DNA from: Lacisediminihabitans profunda
GTDB taxonomy: Bacteria; Actinomycetota; Actinomycetes; Actinomycetales; Microbacteriaceae
Reading direction: 5' to 3'
Assembly: GCF_008040105.1 (NCBI RefSeq)
Contig: NZ_VRMG01000008.1
Span: 372,001 to 436,000, forward strand
DNA: 64,000 bases
A program made the position numbers and the translations under genes. Shown here piece after piece: positions 25,215-33,729 of the stretch. The notes below the pieces were generated by a model. That model had not been told where the DNA came from, made no database searches, and saw only the letters and a list, made by a program, of their open reading frames with translations. Position 1 is the first letter of the stretch. Each line of letters starts with the position of its first letter.

Positions 25215-26780
25215 TTAAGATTGGTCACGGCGGGCAGCCGCGACCAGTCGTTGAGTGTAGGGATGGGTCGGTTCGGCAAGCACGGCGCCGCTGTTTCCAT
25301 GCTCGACGATTCGTCCGTGATTCATGACGTAGAGCCGATCGCTGACTTCGCCGACGACGGCCAGGTCGTGAGAGATGAAGAGGATCGATATGCCGAGCCT
25401 CTCCCGAAGCTCGCCCAACAGCGCGAGGATCTGCGCCTGCACCGAGACGTCGAGCGCAGACACGGCCTCATCGCAGATGAGCAATTCTGGCTGGGGCGCC
25501 AGGGCACGCGCGATCGCCACGCGCTGACGCTGGCCGCCAGACAGCCGCGCGGGCCGCCGCGTAGCGAAGTCCCGGTCAAGACCGACTGTATCCAGCAGTG
25601 GGCCCACGTCGCCCCGCCCGCGGCCCGCAGCGCGCAGTGCCTCCGCGAGCGTCTGGCCGACGGTCATCATCGGGTTGAGGGTCGAGTACGGGTCCTGGAA
25701 CACGATCTGGATCTGCGACGGCCTGCGATACCTGCGACCTGGGGGGAGAAGTTGCCCAGAGAAGCTGAGCTTGCCCACATCCGGACGCTCGAGTCCCGCG
25801 ATGCAGCGGGCGAGCGTGCTCTTGCCCGATCCGCTCTCCCCAACGATGGCGACGATCTCACCCCGACCGACCGTGACGTCGACGTCGATGAGTGCGGCGT
25901 GCGCTCCGAACGATATTCCGAGTCCGGAGACCTGCAGGAGTGCCGTGGTGTCGTCGTGCGCCGCCTCTGCCGGTCGCAGTCGGTCGAGGCTCGGGCTGGC
26001 GTCGAGCAGCGCGCGCGTGTAATCGTGCGCCGGGTGCGAGAGCACGGATGCCGTGGTTCCGCGCTCGAGGATCTCGCCATCTCGCATCACCAGTACTTCG
26101 TCGGCACGACCGCGCACCAAGCCGAGGTCGTGGGAGATCAGAAGCATCGACATCCCGTGGCGAAGCTGGAGGCTGCGAAGCAAATCGAGCACCTCGCCCT
26201 GGTTCGAGGCATCGAGCGCGGTGGTCGGTTCATCCGCGATGAGGAGGTCGGGCTCGGTCGCTAGGGCGGCCGCGATCGCGACGCGTTGCCGCATCCCGCC
26301 CGATAGTTCATGCGGGTACATCCGCGCGACCCGCGCAGGCAGGCTCACCTCGGTCAGGCGGTCGATCACTTCGGCGTCGGCTTGCTGCAGCCGTTCGCGC
26401 CGGCCGACCTTGTCGGTGCCGCGCAACTCGTCGCGCGCGAGGACACTCGCCCTGATCTGCGTCCCGCAGCGGTGCACGGGGCTGAGGCTCGTGAACGGGT
26501 CCTGCAGCAGAAGCACTGCTCGGATTCCGCGGATGCTGCGCCATGCGGCAGTCTCCGCGGGCAACTCGATGCGCTCACCCGCGTAGCTGACCACGCCAGT
26601 GGCGTGCACGCCACCGGGCAACAGCCCGGTGATCGCCTTCGCTGTCATCGACTTTCCCGATCCGGATTCGCCGATGATGGCAAGTGACTTGCCGCGCTCG
26701 ATCTCGAAGCTCGAGTCGCGCACAATGATGCCGGCGGCGCTGGACACCGACAGACGTTCGACCCGGATCCCGTCGCTCAC
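25215..26780 (-). CDS. Fused DppD-DppF oligopeptide ABC ATPase
   Basis: 521 aa with two complete ABC domains. Domain 1: GESGSGKSMT near residue 38, LSGGMRQR, LLIADEPTTALD. Domain 2: GESGSGKSTLAR near 310, LSGGQRQR, LLICDEAVSALD, with Ala where most copies have Pro. GTG 26780 is chosen because GAGGAG precedes it and it overlaps the permease stop (GTGA). In most bacteria these are two genes; single-chain fusions are common in actinobacteria. Powers the DppBC channel encoded just upstream. Confidence 0.92.
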   Translation of the reverse strand: MSDGIRVERLSVSSAAGIIVRDSSFEIERGKSLAIIGESGSGKSMTAKAITGLLPGGVHATGVVSYAGERIELPAETAAWRSIRGIRAVLLLQDPFTSLSPVHRCGTQIRASVLARDELRGTDKVGRRERLQQADAEVIDRLTEVSLPARVARMYPHELSGGMRQRVAIAAALATEPDLLIADEPTTALDASNQGEVLDLLRSLQLRHGMSMLLISHDLGLVRGRADEVLVMRDGEILERGTTASVLSHPAHDYTRALLDASPSLDRLRPAEAAHDDTTALLQVSGLGISFGAHAALIDVDVTVGRGEIVAIVGESGSGKSTLARCIAGLERPDVGKLSFSGQLLPPGRRYRRPSQIQIVFQDPYSTLNPMMTVGQTLAEALRAAGRGRGDVGPLLDTVGLDRDFATRRPARLSGGQRQRVAIARALAPQPELLICDEAVSALDVSVQAQILALLGELRERLGISILFISHDLAVVGEVSDRLYVMNHGRIVEHGNSGAVLAEPTHPYTQRLVAAARRDQS

Positions 26781-27631
26781 CGGTCGCTCCTCTGGCTGAT
26801 GACTTTTCCCAGCCAGTCGCCGATCAGGTTGATGGAGCAGGCGACGGCGATGATCAGGATCGCTGGCACGATGACTGCGGCCGGATTGTCGAGCATGATC
26901 GAGCGGCCATCGGAGATCTGGCGGCCCCAGTCGGCTGCACCCGGCGCGACGCCGAGGCCGAGGAACGAGAGTGACGACAGCGTGACGAGTGCGATCGCGA
27001 TGTTGAGCAGGAGGTTCGTGATGATGAGCGGCAACACATTGGGGAGGATGTGCCGGAACATGATGCGCCAGCGCGAGAGCGACAGCATCTGCGCGGCTTC
27101 GACATATGGTCGCGGAGCCTGCTCGAGCACGCCAGCCCGCACGATGCGCACATCCGACGGGCTGAACAGGAAGACCAGGAGCAGCACGGTGATCCAGTAT
27201 CCGCTGCCGAAGATCCCCGCGACGACAATTGCCAGGAGCATCACCGGCAGGGCAAGGAGCAGGTCGGTGGCGCGCCCGATCACGAAGTCGAGTGGCCCGC
27301 GGTGGTAGGCGCCGAGGGAGCCGAACAGGATGCCGATCAGCATCGAACCGAGGGCGATGCAGGCGGGACCGACGAGGGCGGAGCCGGTGCCCGCGATCGT
27401 GAGCAGCAGGATGTCGCGACCAAGCTCGTCCGTGCCGAGGATGTGGCCGGGGCTTCCCGGGGGAAGCAGCCCGTCGAGGATGTTCTGCGCCGTGGCGCCA
27501 GCGCTCACGAAGGGCGTGAGGGCGATCGCGACGAGGCAGAGCGCGATCAGCACGAACGAAACGACCAGGCTGCCCGGGATGCGTCGACCGGCGGCGGCGG
27601 CGCGGCCACCGAGCAGGGAGAGATTTGTCAC
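26777..27631 (-). CDS. DppC-type peptide ABC permease
   Basis: 284 aa from GTG 27631 (GAAGGAG upstream; GTGA overlap with DppB). Six hydrophobic segments; DELGRDILLLTIAGT near residue 70 is the classic DppC motif before the permease core, and the EAA loop is AAQMLSLSRWRIMFRHILPNVLP near 180. Forms the channel with the preceding gene. Confidence 0.9.
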   Translation of the reverse strand: MTNLSLLGGRAAAAGRRIPGSLVVSFVLIALCLVAIALTPFVSAGATAQNILDGLLPPGSPGHILGTDELGRDILLLTIAGTGSALVGPACIALGSMLIGILFGSLGAYHRGPLDFVIGRATDLLLALPVMLLAIVVAGIFGSGYWITVLLLVFLFSPSDVRIVRAGVLEQAPRPYVEAAQMLSLSRWRIMFRHILPNVLPLIITNLLLNIAIALVTLSSLSFLGLGVAPGAADWGRQISDGRSIMLDNPAAVIVPAILIIAVACSINLIGDWLGKVISQRSDR

Positions 27632-28617
27632 CGGCCCAGCTCCTTCGCCCGCACGCGCGGGTCGAGGAGCAGGTAGCTGAGGTCGACGACCAGGGTGATG
27701 ACGGCAATGAGCAGGGCCACCATCAGGGTGAGTGCCTGGACGACACCGATGTCTTTGTAGAGAACGGACGAATCGAGAAGCGTGCCGAGGCCCGGCAGGG
27801 CGAAGATCGTCTCGACGAGGATCGTTCCTCCAATGAGGTAGGTGAGCACGAGCCCGGCGCTCGTGGTGATCGGGATGGCCGCGTTGCGCAGCGCGAGACG
27901 ATTGACCCGCGACTCGCGCATACCGCGGGCGCGGGCGAACAGGATGTAGTCGGCATCAAGTTCGCGCAGCACGGTCGTGCGGGTGAGTCTCATGAGGATG
28001 GCGCCGAGTCCGAGCGCGAGCGCGATCGAGGGCAGCACGAGGTGGTACAGGGTGTCGATCGGCCCGACCCCGCCGCCGTAGACCGGGAAGATCGGAAGGT
28101 AATAGGCAAAGGCATAGAGCAGCAGAAGCCCTATCGCGAACGACGGTGCGCTGAGTCCGACGAGCGAGACGGCAGTGACGGACCGGTCGAGCCAGCCATC
28201 CGGGCGCACGGCGCTGAGAACACCGAGAGGCACTGCCACGACAACGGCGAGTGCGAATGCCAGCGCGCAGAGCGCGAGCGTTACACCCGTTCGCGACGCG
28301 ATCACGTCGATGACCGGCGCCTGCATACGGATCGACTGCCCAAAGTCGCCGATGAGCGCGCGTGTCAGCCAACGCCAGTATTGCAGGGAGAGCGGATCGT
28401 CAAGATGGTATTGAGCACGGATGGCCGCGATTACTTCCGGCGACGCCGGCCGGTTGCCGATGAGATTCTTCACCAGGTCGCCCGGGGCCAGGTACAACAG
28501 CCCGAAGACCAGCATGGAGATGATGAGGAGGATCGCGACCATTCCCGCGACGCGCAGCAGGATCATCCGCACAAGGGGTGCGATCCACGGGGGGCGCGCG
28601 GGGATGGTCACGGTCAC
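27628..28617 (-). CDS. DppB-type peptide ABC permease
   Basis: 329 aa from GTG 28617. N-terminal span (ILLRVAGMVAILLIISMLVFGLLYLAPGD), then DFGQSIRMQAPV, and the EAA-type loop FARARGMRESRVNRLALRNAAIP, all standard for DppB/OppB. Thirteen nucleotides after the binding-protein gene and coupled to DppC by a GTGA overlap. Confidence 0.9.
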   Translation of the reverse strand: MTVTIPARPPWIAPLVRMILLRVAGMVAILLIISMLVFGLLYLAPGDLVKNLIGNRPASPEVIAAIRAQYHLDDPLSLQYWRWLTRALIGDFGQSIRMQAPVIDVIASRTGVTLALCALAFALAVVVAVPLGVLSAVRPDGWLDRSVTAVSLVGLSAPSFAIGLLLLYAFAYYLPIFPVYGGGVGPIDTLYHLVLPSIALALGLGAILMRLTRTTVLRELDADYILFARARGMRESRVNRLALRNAAIPITTSAGLVLTYLIGGTILVETIFALPGLGTLLDSSVLYKDIGVVQALTLMVALLIAVITLVVDLSYLLLDPRVRAKELGR

Positions 28618-28629
28618 GGTGTGATGCCC

Positions 28630-30237
28630 CTACTTGCCGCGGTAGAGCGTCGTCGGCCAGGAGCTGAGGAAGGCGAACGCGCTGACTTTCTTGATTCCGA
28701 GCGTCGAGCTGAATGCCGTCGCAGACTGGCCCCACCACAGCGGAACGTTGATGACATCCTTCGCCTGCTGTGTCTCCGCCTTGATCAGCAGCGCGACCCG
28801 GGCCGCAGGATCCTGGGTTGCGCTTGCCTGGGTCAGAAGCGAGGTCACCTTCGCGTTCGAGTACCCGGAGATATTGCCCGCACCGAGCAGATATGTCGGC
28901 ACCTCCGCGGGGTCTCCCGTGGTCGAGAAGTACCACATGTAACCGACACCATGCTTGCCGTCGCCGATAGTCGCGAGCCACTGCTCGATCGGTACCTCCT
29001 TGACGTTGAGCGTGATGCCGATCTTGGCGAGATTGGCAGCGAGCGCCTGTGCTGCGGTTCCGAGCTGCGGACCGGTTGCCGGGTAGACGAATTCAGCCGT
29101 GAACCCGGAGGGATGTGTCGACGCTGCTATGGCGGCCTTCGCCTTCTTCAGGTCAAACGTGTACTGCGGAATGGCCGCGAGTTTGGCATGAGCTTCTGTG
29201 GTCGAGTAGGCCTTGCTGAGCGATTCCGGCGTCATCATTGCGGTTGCGACTTCCCCATGGCCACGAAGGAGGCTCTTGACGGTTGCGGCCTTGTCGACGC
29301 TGTAGGCGATCGCCTCACGTACCTTCGGATCGTCGAACGGCGCGATGCGCGTGTCGAAGTTGAGACCGACGTAGGAGAGGTCGTTGGCATATTCCACCCG
29401 CATGTTCTTCAGGGCTTCCCACTGCCGCGTCTCAGCGAGTGGCACGTTGAATGCCACATCGATTTCGCCCTTCTTGGCGGCGAGAAAACGTGTGTTCTCG
29501 TCGGGGATGAACTTGACCGTGATTGTCTTCGTCTTCGGCAGAGTGCCCCACCACGTGTTGACGCGCTCTAACGTCACCGAGGAATCAGGCGAGAACGACG
29601 TGACCTTGTACGGTCCTGTGCCCATGATGAGCGCCGCGCTGGTACCGACCTTGCCCTTGTTCGCCTCCCAGAAGCTCTTCTCTGTGACGAAGAGGGCGCC
29701 AGCAGTGCTCAGCGTGGTGATGAAGGCGGCATCCGGAGCCGTGAGCTTAACGGTGACCTCGTGCTCACCCGTGGCGGTCGCCGAGGCGACGCCGGCCAAG
29801 GAGAAGGACACGCCGGGCGACACGGTCGCGTCCTCGGCCTGCTCGATACTGAAGACAACATCGGCCGCGGTGACGGGATTGCCGTCCTGGAACTTAGCGT
29901 CGCTCCGCAGCGTGTACACGTAGGTCAAGGGATCCGGCTGTTTCCAGCTCTTCGCAAGGCCTGGCTGGATCTTGCCGTTCGCATCGACGCTCACAAGGCC
30001 CTCCTGTGATATCGACGCGATGTAGTAGTTGAGGATCCCCGCCTCGGTGCCCGGATACAGGTTACTGAGGGAACCGGGAAGGGCGACGGTGACGTTGGCG
30101 ATCGCCGCGCCGGTGTCGGTCAACTGTGCTGACGTTGCGGTGGGGCCGGCCGCGGAACAGGCGCTGAGAACGAGTGCCGCCCCGCTCGCGAGGGCGATGG
30201 CGGAGGCCCAACGTCGGGTGGCTGATGTGCTGTTCAT
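28630..30237 (-). CDS. Family 5 peptide/nickel-type ABC solute-binding lipoprotein (DppA-like)
   Basis: 535 aa from ATG 30237 (GGAGGATC upstream). Signal peptide ATRRWASAIALASGAALV with lipobox L24-S-A-C27. The family signature is seen in LAKSWKQPDPLTYVYTLRSDAKFQDGNPVTAADVVFS near residue 95 and in the later domain-II regions. Receptor of the operon; ligand probably a peptide, though family 5 proteins also bind glutathione, nickel-chelates and sugars. Divergent from the LysR gene. Confidence 0.9.
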   Translation of the reverse strand: MNSTSATRRWASAIALASGAALVLSACSAAGPTATSAQLTDTGAAIANVTVALPGSLSNLYPGTEAGILNYYIASISQEGLVSVDANGKIQPGLAKSWKQPDPLTYVYTLRSDAKFQDGNPVTAADVVFSIEQAEDATVSPGVSFSLAGVASATATGEHEVTVKLTAPDAAFITTLSTAGALFVTEKSFWEANKGKVGTSAALIMGTGPYKVTSFSPDSSVTLERVNTWWGTLPKTKTITVKFIPDENTRFLAAKKGEIDVAFNVPLAETRQWEALKNMRVEYANDLSYVGLNFDTRIAPFDDPKVREAIAYSVDKAATVKSLLRGHGEVATAMMTPESLSKAYSTTEAHAKLAAIPQYTFDLKKAKAAIAASTHPSGFTAEFVYPATGPQLGTAAQALAANLAKIGITLNVKEVPIEQWLATIGDGKHGVGYMWYFSTTGDPAEVPTYLLGAGNISGYSNAKVTSLLTQASATQDPAARVALLIKAETQQAKDVINVPLWWGQSATAFSSTLGIKKVSAFAFLSSWPTTLYRGK

Positions 30238-30324
30238 GGGCGCTGATCCTCCAGGTGGGCGAGAGTGCGGGGACAACGGGCCGCGAAAGTATCTCGCCCG
30301 TTGGCTAACACTCCCAAAGTGTAG

Positions 30325-30348
30325 ACATTCGGGCAATGACCAGAATGT
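30325..30348. promoter_or_regulatory. LysR-type dyad between divergent genes
   Basis: ACATTC (30325-30330) and GAATGT (30343-30348) form a perfect inverted repeat with a 12-nt spacer, the layout expected of a LysR recognition site. It lies between the divergent peptide-binding-protein and LysR genes, 48 nt from the LysR start. Confidence 0.55.
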
Positions 30349-30395
30349 TTGGTGAAGTATTGCGTAACCTTATGGACTTGCACCTACGATGACGC

Positions 30396-31331
30396 ATGAT
30401 CGAAATCAAACACCTCCGGCTGCTGCAGGCCCTCGCCGAGGAGGGAAGCCTCTCGGCAGCGGCGAGGTCACTCGGTTACTCGCAACCCGCGGTGACCCAG
30501 CAAATCCAGCGCCTCGAGGCCGATCTCAACACGCCACTGCTAACCCGCGCCCACACTGGCGTGCGCCTCACCGGCGCAGGCGAGGTGCTGCTGCGGCATG
30601 GTGCATCCGTGCTTTCAACGCTCGCGCTCGCTCGAGCCGAGGTCGAGGCCGTGGCGGGGCTCCGTGCCGGAATGGTCCGCGTCGCCTCGTTTCCGAGCGC
30701 AGCGGCCACGGTAATTCCGCACGCATTTGCCGCCGTGACCCAACGCCATCCGGGCATCGCGTTCACACTGCTCGAGGCGCTGCCAGACCAGGCGCTCGAG
30801 CTGCTGCGCAATGGCGAATGCGACCTCGCTGTCGTGTATGAGTATTCGACCGGGTTTGAGACGGAACCGCTGCCCACCTCAGCGGCCGCAGACGAGATGA
30901 GCACTGAGTTGCTGCACGAAAACGTCTATATCGCCCTCCCCCGCGAACACCCGGCAAGCCGCCGCCGCCAGGTCGCCATGCGCGACCTCAGCGCCGAACG
31001 GTGGATCGCGGGCTGCCCTTCCTGCCGCGGCAACCTCACCACCGCTTGCGCCGCCGCGGGCTTCGAACCGGATGTCGCCTTCGAAACGGATGACTATGTC
31101 GCGCTCCAGGGTCTGGTGGTGGCCGGTCTCGGTGTCGCGATGGTTCCGGACCTCATGCTGGCCGCCGTGCACCCGGACGAGTCCCTCGTACTGAGGCGGC
31201 TGTCGCCCGCGCCCATGCGAAGGACTTCGGTGGTGACATCCGCCTCGCTGATGAAGGTGCCCGGCATCAGGCAGACCGTCGAGGCTCTGCGCACCGCGGC
31301 CCAGTGCCTGCGGCTCGTCACGGTGGCGTGA
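30396..31331 (+). CDS. LysR-family transcriptional regulator
   Basis: 311 aa. N-terminal HTH: EIKHLRLLQALAEEGSLSAAARSLGYSQPAVTQQIQRLEADL (residues 3-45), then the effector-binding domain with ALPREHPASRRR near 185. ATG 30396 has no clear ribosome site, so a short or leaderless mRNA is possible. Divergent from the peptide importer and followed 129 bp later by a PLP enzyme, so it probably controls the importer and perhaps the PLP gene. Confidence 0.9.
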   Translation: MIEIKHLRLLQALAEEGSLSAAARSLGYSQPAVTQQIQRLEADLNTPLLTRAHTGVRLTGAGEVLLRHGASVLSTLALARAEVEAVAGLRAGMVRVASFPSAAATVIPHAFAAVTQRHPGIAFTLLEALPDQALELLRNGECDLAVVYEYSTGFETEPLPTSAAADEMSTELLHENVYIALPREHPASRRRQVAMRDLSAERWIAGCPSCRGNLTTACAAAGFEPDVAFETDDYVALQGLVVAGLGVAMVPDLMLAAVHPDESLVLRRLSPAPMRRTSVVTSASLMKVPGIRQTVEALRTAAQCLRLVTVA

Positions 31332-31460
31332 AGTGCCCGTCAACTTAGGGACATAAGCGTGATGAATGCTTGATCAAAGTCTTTAGGTCTTCTCCCAATG
31401 GATACTCTGGGCCATCGTTGATACGGAAGCGGGCACTCCGCAGCCAGAGAGAGACCAACG

Positions 31461-32561
31461 ATGCGCTCGGAAACACACACCTGGGTGCTTGAGTCGATTC
31501 GCAAGCTCGAGGCCGAGGCGAACAGCACCCCTGAAACGCCGCTCCACCTGTTCCCGCTTCCTGCGGATTGGGAGATCGACCTCTACCTCAAAAACGAGTC
31601 AGTGCAGCCGACCGGGTCGCTCAAACACCGGCTGGCCCACTCGCTGCTGTTACACGCACTGGTCAACGGAGACCTGACCCCCACCACGACTCTCGTCGAA
31701 GCATCCAGCGGCTCGACCGCGGTCTCCGAAGCCTATTTTGCTCGATTGCTTGGGCTCGACTTCGTGGCCGTCGTTCCTGCCAGCACCAGCAGGTCCAAGC
31801 TCGCCCTGATTGAACAGTACGGTGGGCGCTGCGAACTCGTCGCCGACCCGCACACCGTATATGCCGAGGCAGAGCGGCTCGCGGCCCCGCCAGGGTGGTT
31901 TTACCTCGACCAGTTCAGCAACGCGTCGAGTGCAACTGATTGGCGGGGAAGCACAAATATCGCGCATTCGATCTTTGCCCAGCTGCGACTCGATCGCTAC
32001 CCCGAGCCAACCTGGATCGTCGTCGGCGCCGGTACGGGCGGCACGAGCGCGGCCATTGGCAGGCACTGCCGCTATCGAGGGGCACGAACCAAGGTCGCGG
32101 TCGTCGATCCGGAGGGCTCGGCCTTCTATCGCGCCTGGGCGGAACACCGGCGTGACATCACCGCCGTTGGATCACGCATCGAGGGAATCGGGCGCCCGCG
32201 CGTCGAGCCGTCTTTCATTCCCGGCGCGATCGATGAGGTAGTGCAGGTTCCGGATGCGGGATCCATCGCCGCGATGCGCCTGCTCGCCGAAACGACCGGG
32301 CTCCGCGCGGGCCCGTCCACCGGCACGAACCTCTACGGTGCCCTGCTCCTGATAGCACGGATGCTCGCGGCGGGAGAAACTGGGAGCGTGGTCACGGTTA
32401 TCTGCGACAGCGGTGACCGCTACCTCGACACCTACTATTCCGACGAATGGGTGGCCGCGGAGGAGTTCGACCTCGCGCCGCATACCGCAATGCTCGCCGA
32501 GGCCCTTCGCACTGGCCGGTGGGAGTCCGAGACGGCAAACTCCGCAGGGGCCGGCCGCTAG
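31461..32561 (+). CDS. PLP-dependent cysteine-synthase-family protein, Cds1-like
   Basis: 366 aa with AGAGAG upstream of ATG. Fold-type II PLP enzyme: Schiff-base lysine K55 in PTGSLKHRLAHS, substrate loop EASSGSTAVSEAYFA near residue 76, and phosphate loop VGAGTGGTSAAIG near 190. The SGST loop and the overall sequence resemble mycobacterial Cds1, which degrades cysteine to pyruvate, ammonia and sulfide, more than CysK/CysM. Placed next to a peptide importer and protease-like gene, it may take sulfur amino acids from imported peptides (inference). Confidence 0.78.
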   Translation: MRSETHTWVLESIRKLEAEANSTPETPLHLFPLPADWEIDLYLKNESVQPTGSLKHRLAHSLLLHALVNGDLTPTTTLVEASSGSTAVSEAYFARLLGLDFVAVVPASTSRSKLALIEQYGGRCELVADPHTVYAEAERLAAPPGWFYLDQFSNASSATDWRGSTNIAHSIFAQLRLDRYPEPTWIVVGAGTGGTSAAIGRHCRYRGARTKVAVVDPEGSAFYRAWAEHRRDITAVGSRIEGIGRPRVEPSFIPGAIDEVVQVPDAGSIAAMRLLAETTGLRAGPSTGTNLYGALLLIARMLAAGETGSVVTVICDSGDRYLDTYYSDEWVAAEEFDLAPHTAMLAEALRTGRWESETANSAGAGR

Positions 32562-33548
32562 AGCTACGTTCACGCCCGCCCCGGGCAACGAGGGCGCAAA
32601 TGATGTGCTGCTTCCCGAGCGAGCGAAGTATCTGCCCCGTAACTGCAGTGGAGACGAACAACGCCGCTCCGCTTTCCACCTGCGAACTATAGTTGGGGTC
32701 ACGCCAGGTACTCCCCCTGCGACCCGGCATCGATGGCCGCCTACCTCGGATTCGAAACAACTGTCTACGCGAGGCTGCAAGCGCGGTCATTTGTGTAGCA
32801 AGTGCATCTCCCCAGGCCTGGCCTAGTGCCTGTTCGACCCGGGCGTGGGGCATCAGTCGGGACTACCGGCGATTTAGTGACTCATCGACATGCCCTACGG
32901 TTTGGTACCCGACCGGTGTCACCCGAAGGGAATGACGGGCAATTCAACCTGGGCGGCTCCCTGGATTCGGGGACAAGACGCCGTACGAGGCTTCAGCCCA
33001 CGCGGCCATGATCCCTAGAGTGCCGAATGCGGCATGTATGAATGCGTCGAACTTCCGGACGAGGCGGATTCGAGCGGAGTTGGTTCAGTCGGGGAGTGCC
33101 CGGCCTAGGCGAATCGTTTGCCCGTACGACGTCTGCGTGACCCGGCGAGAAGGGTGTCGAACTCGTCCGAAGTATCCGCTTCATCCTGGAATCAGGCCTC
33201 GCCGAGAGAGTGGTCCTCGAAATCCTGAGGGAACGAACCGCCGTAGGACAGAAAGGGCCTGCCGCTCTCAATCCAACGGCATCCCCGTGGGCCACGATGC
33301 GAGCCCGAACATGTGCCCGACTCCCCGCGCCGACGGCCTCGAAGGCCGCCGATCGAACGCACGGCGACCATCAAGCGCAACGGCGTCGAGGCGATCTTCG
33401 CGACGGCCCTCCAAAATGGCGCACTTGCCGCACCTTATCCAGCTGACGGCGCATGTCTCGATGACAGGCGGTGACACCCAGGGTGTTGACTAGCCAATCG
33501 ATGTAGCGCTCGGAGGTTGAAATACGAATGGGTACCGGCCGAACAACG
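32562..33548. other. About 1 kb without a convincing gene, beside tRNA-Gln
   Basis: No frame here has both a ribosome site and a recognisable protein. Two leftward frames look partly gene-like: ATG 32853 (MPHARVEQALGQAWGD...) and the stretch around 33400-33520 (ISTSERYIDWLVNTLGV...); neither matches a family I know. Stop codons are more frequent than in neighbouring genes. The stretch ends at the terminator of the tRNA-Gln gene, the position where integrated elements often end, so it may be a decayed island end (inference). Confidence 0.45.
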
Positions 33549-33575
33549 AAAAAAGCCCCGGACAACCGGGGCTTT
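33549..33575 (-). terminator. Intrinsic terminator of tRNA-Gln
   Basis: On the minus strand AAAGCCCCGG, loop TTGT, CCGGGGCTTT, then a run of T: a textbook rho-independent terminator 11 nt past the tRNA 3' end. Confidence 0.9.
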
Positions 33576-33586
33576 CACGAATACTG

Positions 33587-33658
33587 CTGGGGTACCTGGA
33601 CTCGAACCAAGAACAAAAGAATCAGAATCTTCCGTGTTGCCAATTACACCATACCCCA
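33587..33658 (-). tRNA. tRNA-Gln (anticodon CUG)
   Basis: Reads on the minus strand: acceptor TGGGGTA pairing with TACCCCA, D arm GTGT-AATTGGCA-ACAC, anticodon stem GAAGA/TCTTT around loop TTCTGAT (anticodon CTG), T arm CTTGG-TTCGAGT-CCAGG. The discriminator base is G at 33587; CCA is not encoded. Reads CAG codons. Since actinobacteria generally lack GlnRS, it is expected to be charged with glutamate by the nearby GluRS and amidated by GatCAB (known for the group). Confidence 0.96.
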
Positions 33659-33689
33659 CCGGGCCAAGCCGAAGCCGGGCCGACTAGTC

Positions 33690-33718
33690 ACTCTAACCTA
33701 CGTTCGGATGGTCGGCAA
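33690..33718 (-). promoter_or_regulatory. Promoter of tRNA-Gln
   Basis: TTGCCG (-35, 33718-33713), 17-nt spacer, TAGAGT (-10, 33695-33690), about 32 nt before the tRNA 5' end. Good sigma-A type match. Confidence 0.6.
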
Positions 33719-33729
33719 AATGGGGCGGT

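Noticed and set aside
27625-29571. Long rightward open frame (648 codons) opposite the peptide importer genes
   Set aside because: High-GC antisense shadow of three clear ABC genes; very rich in Arg/Glu/Asp, no domain, no ribosome site.
33008-33493. 161-codon frame in the gap beside tRNA-Gln
   Set aside because: Arg/Pro/Ser-rich, no ribosome site, no recognisable fold; competing frames look equally good.
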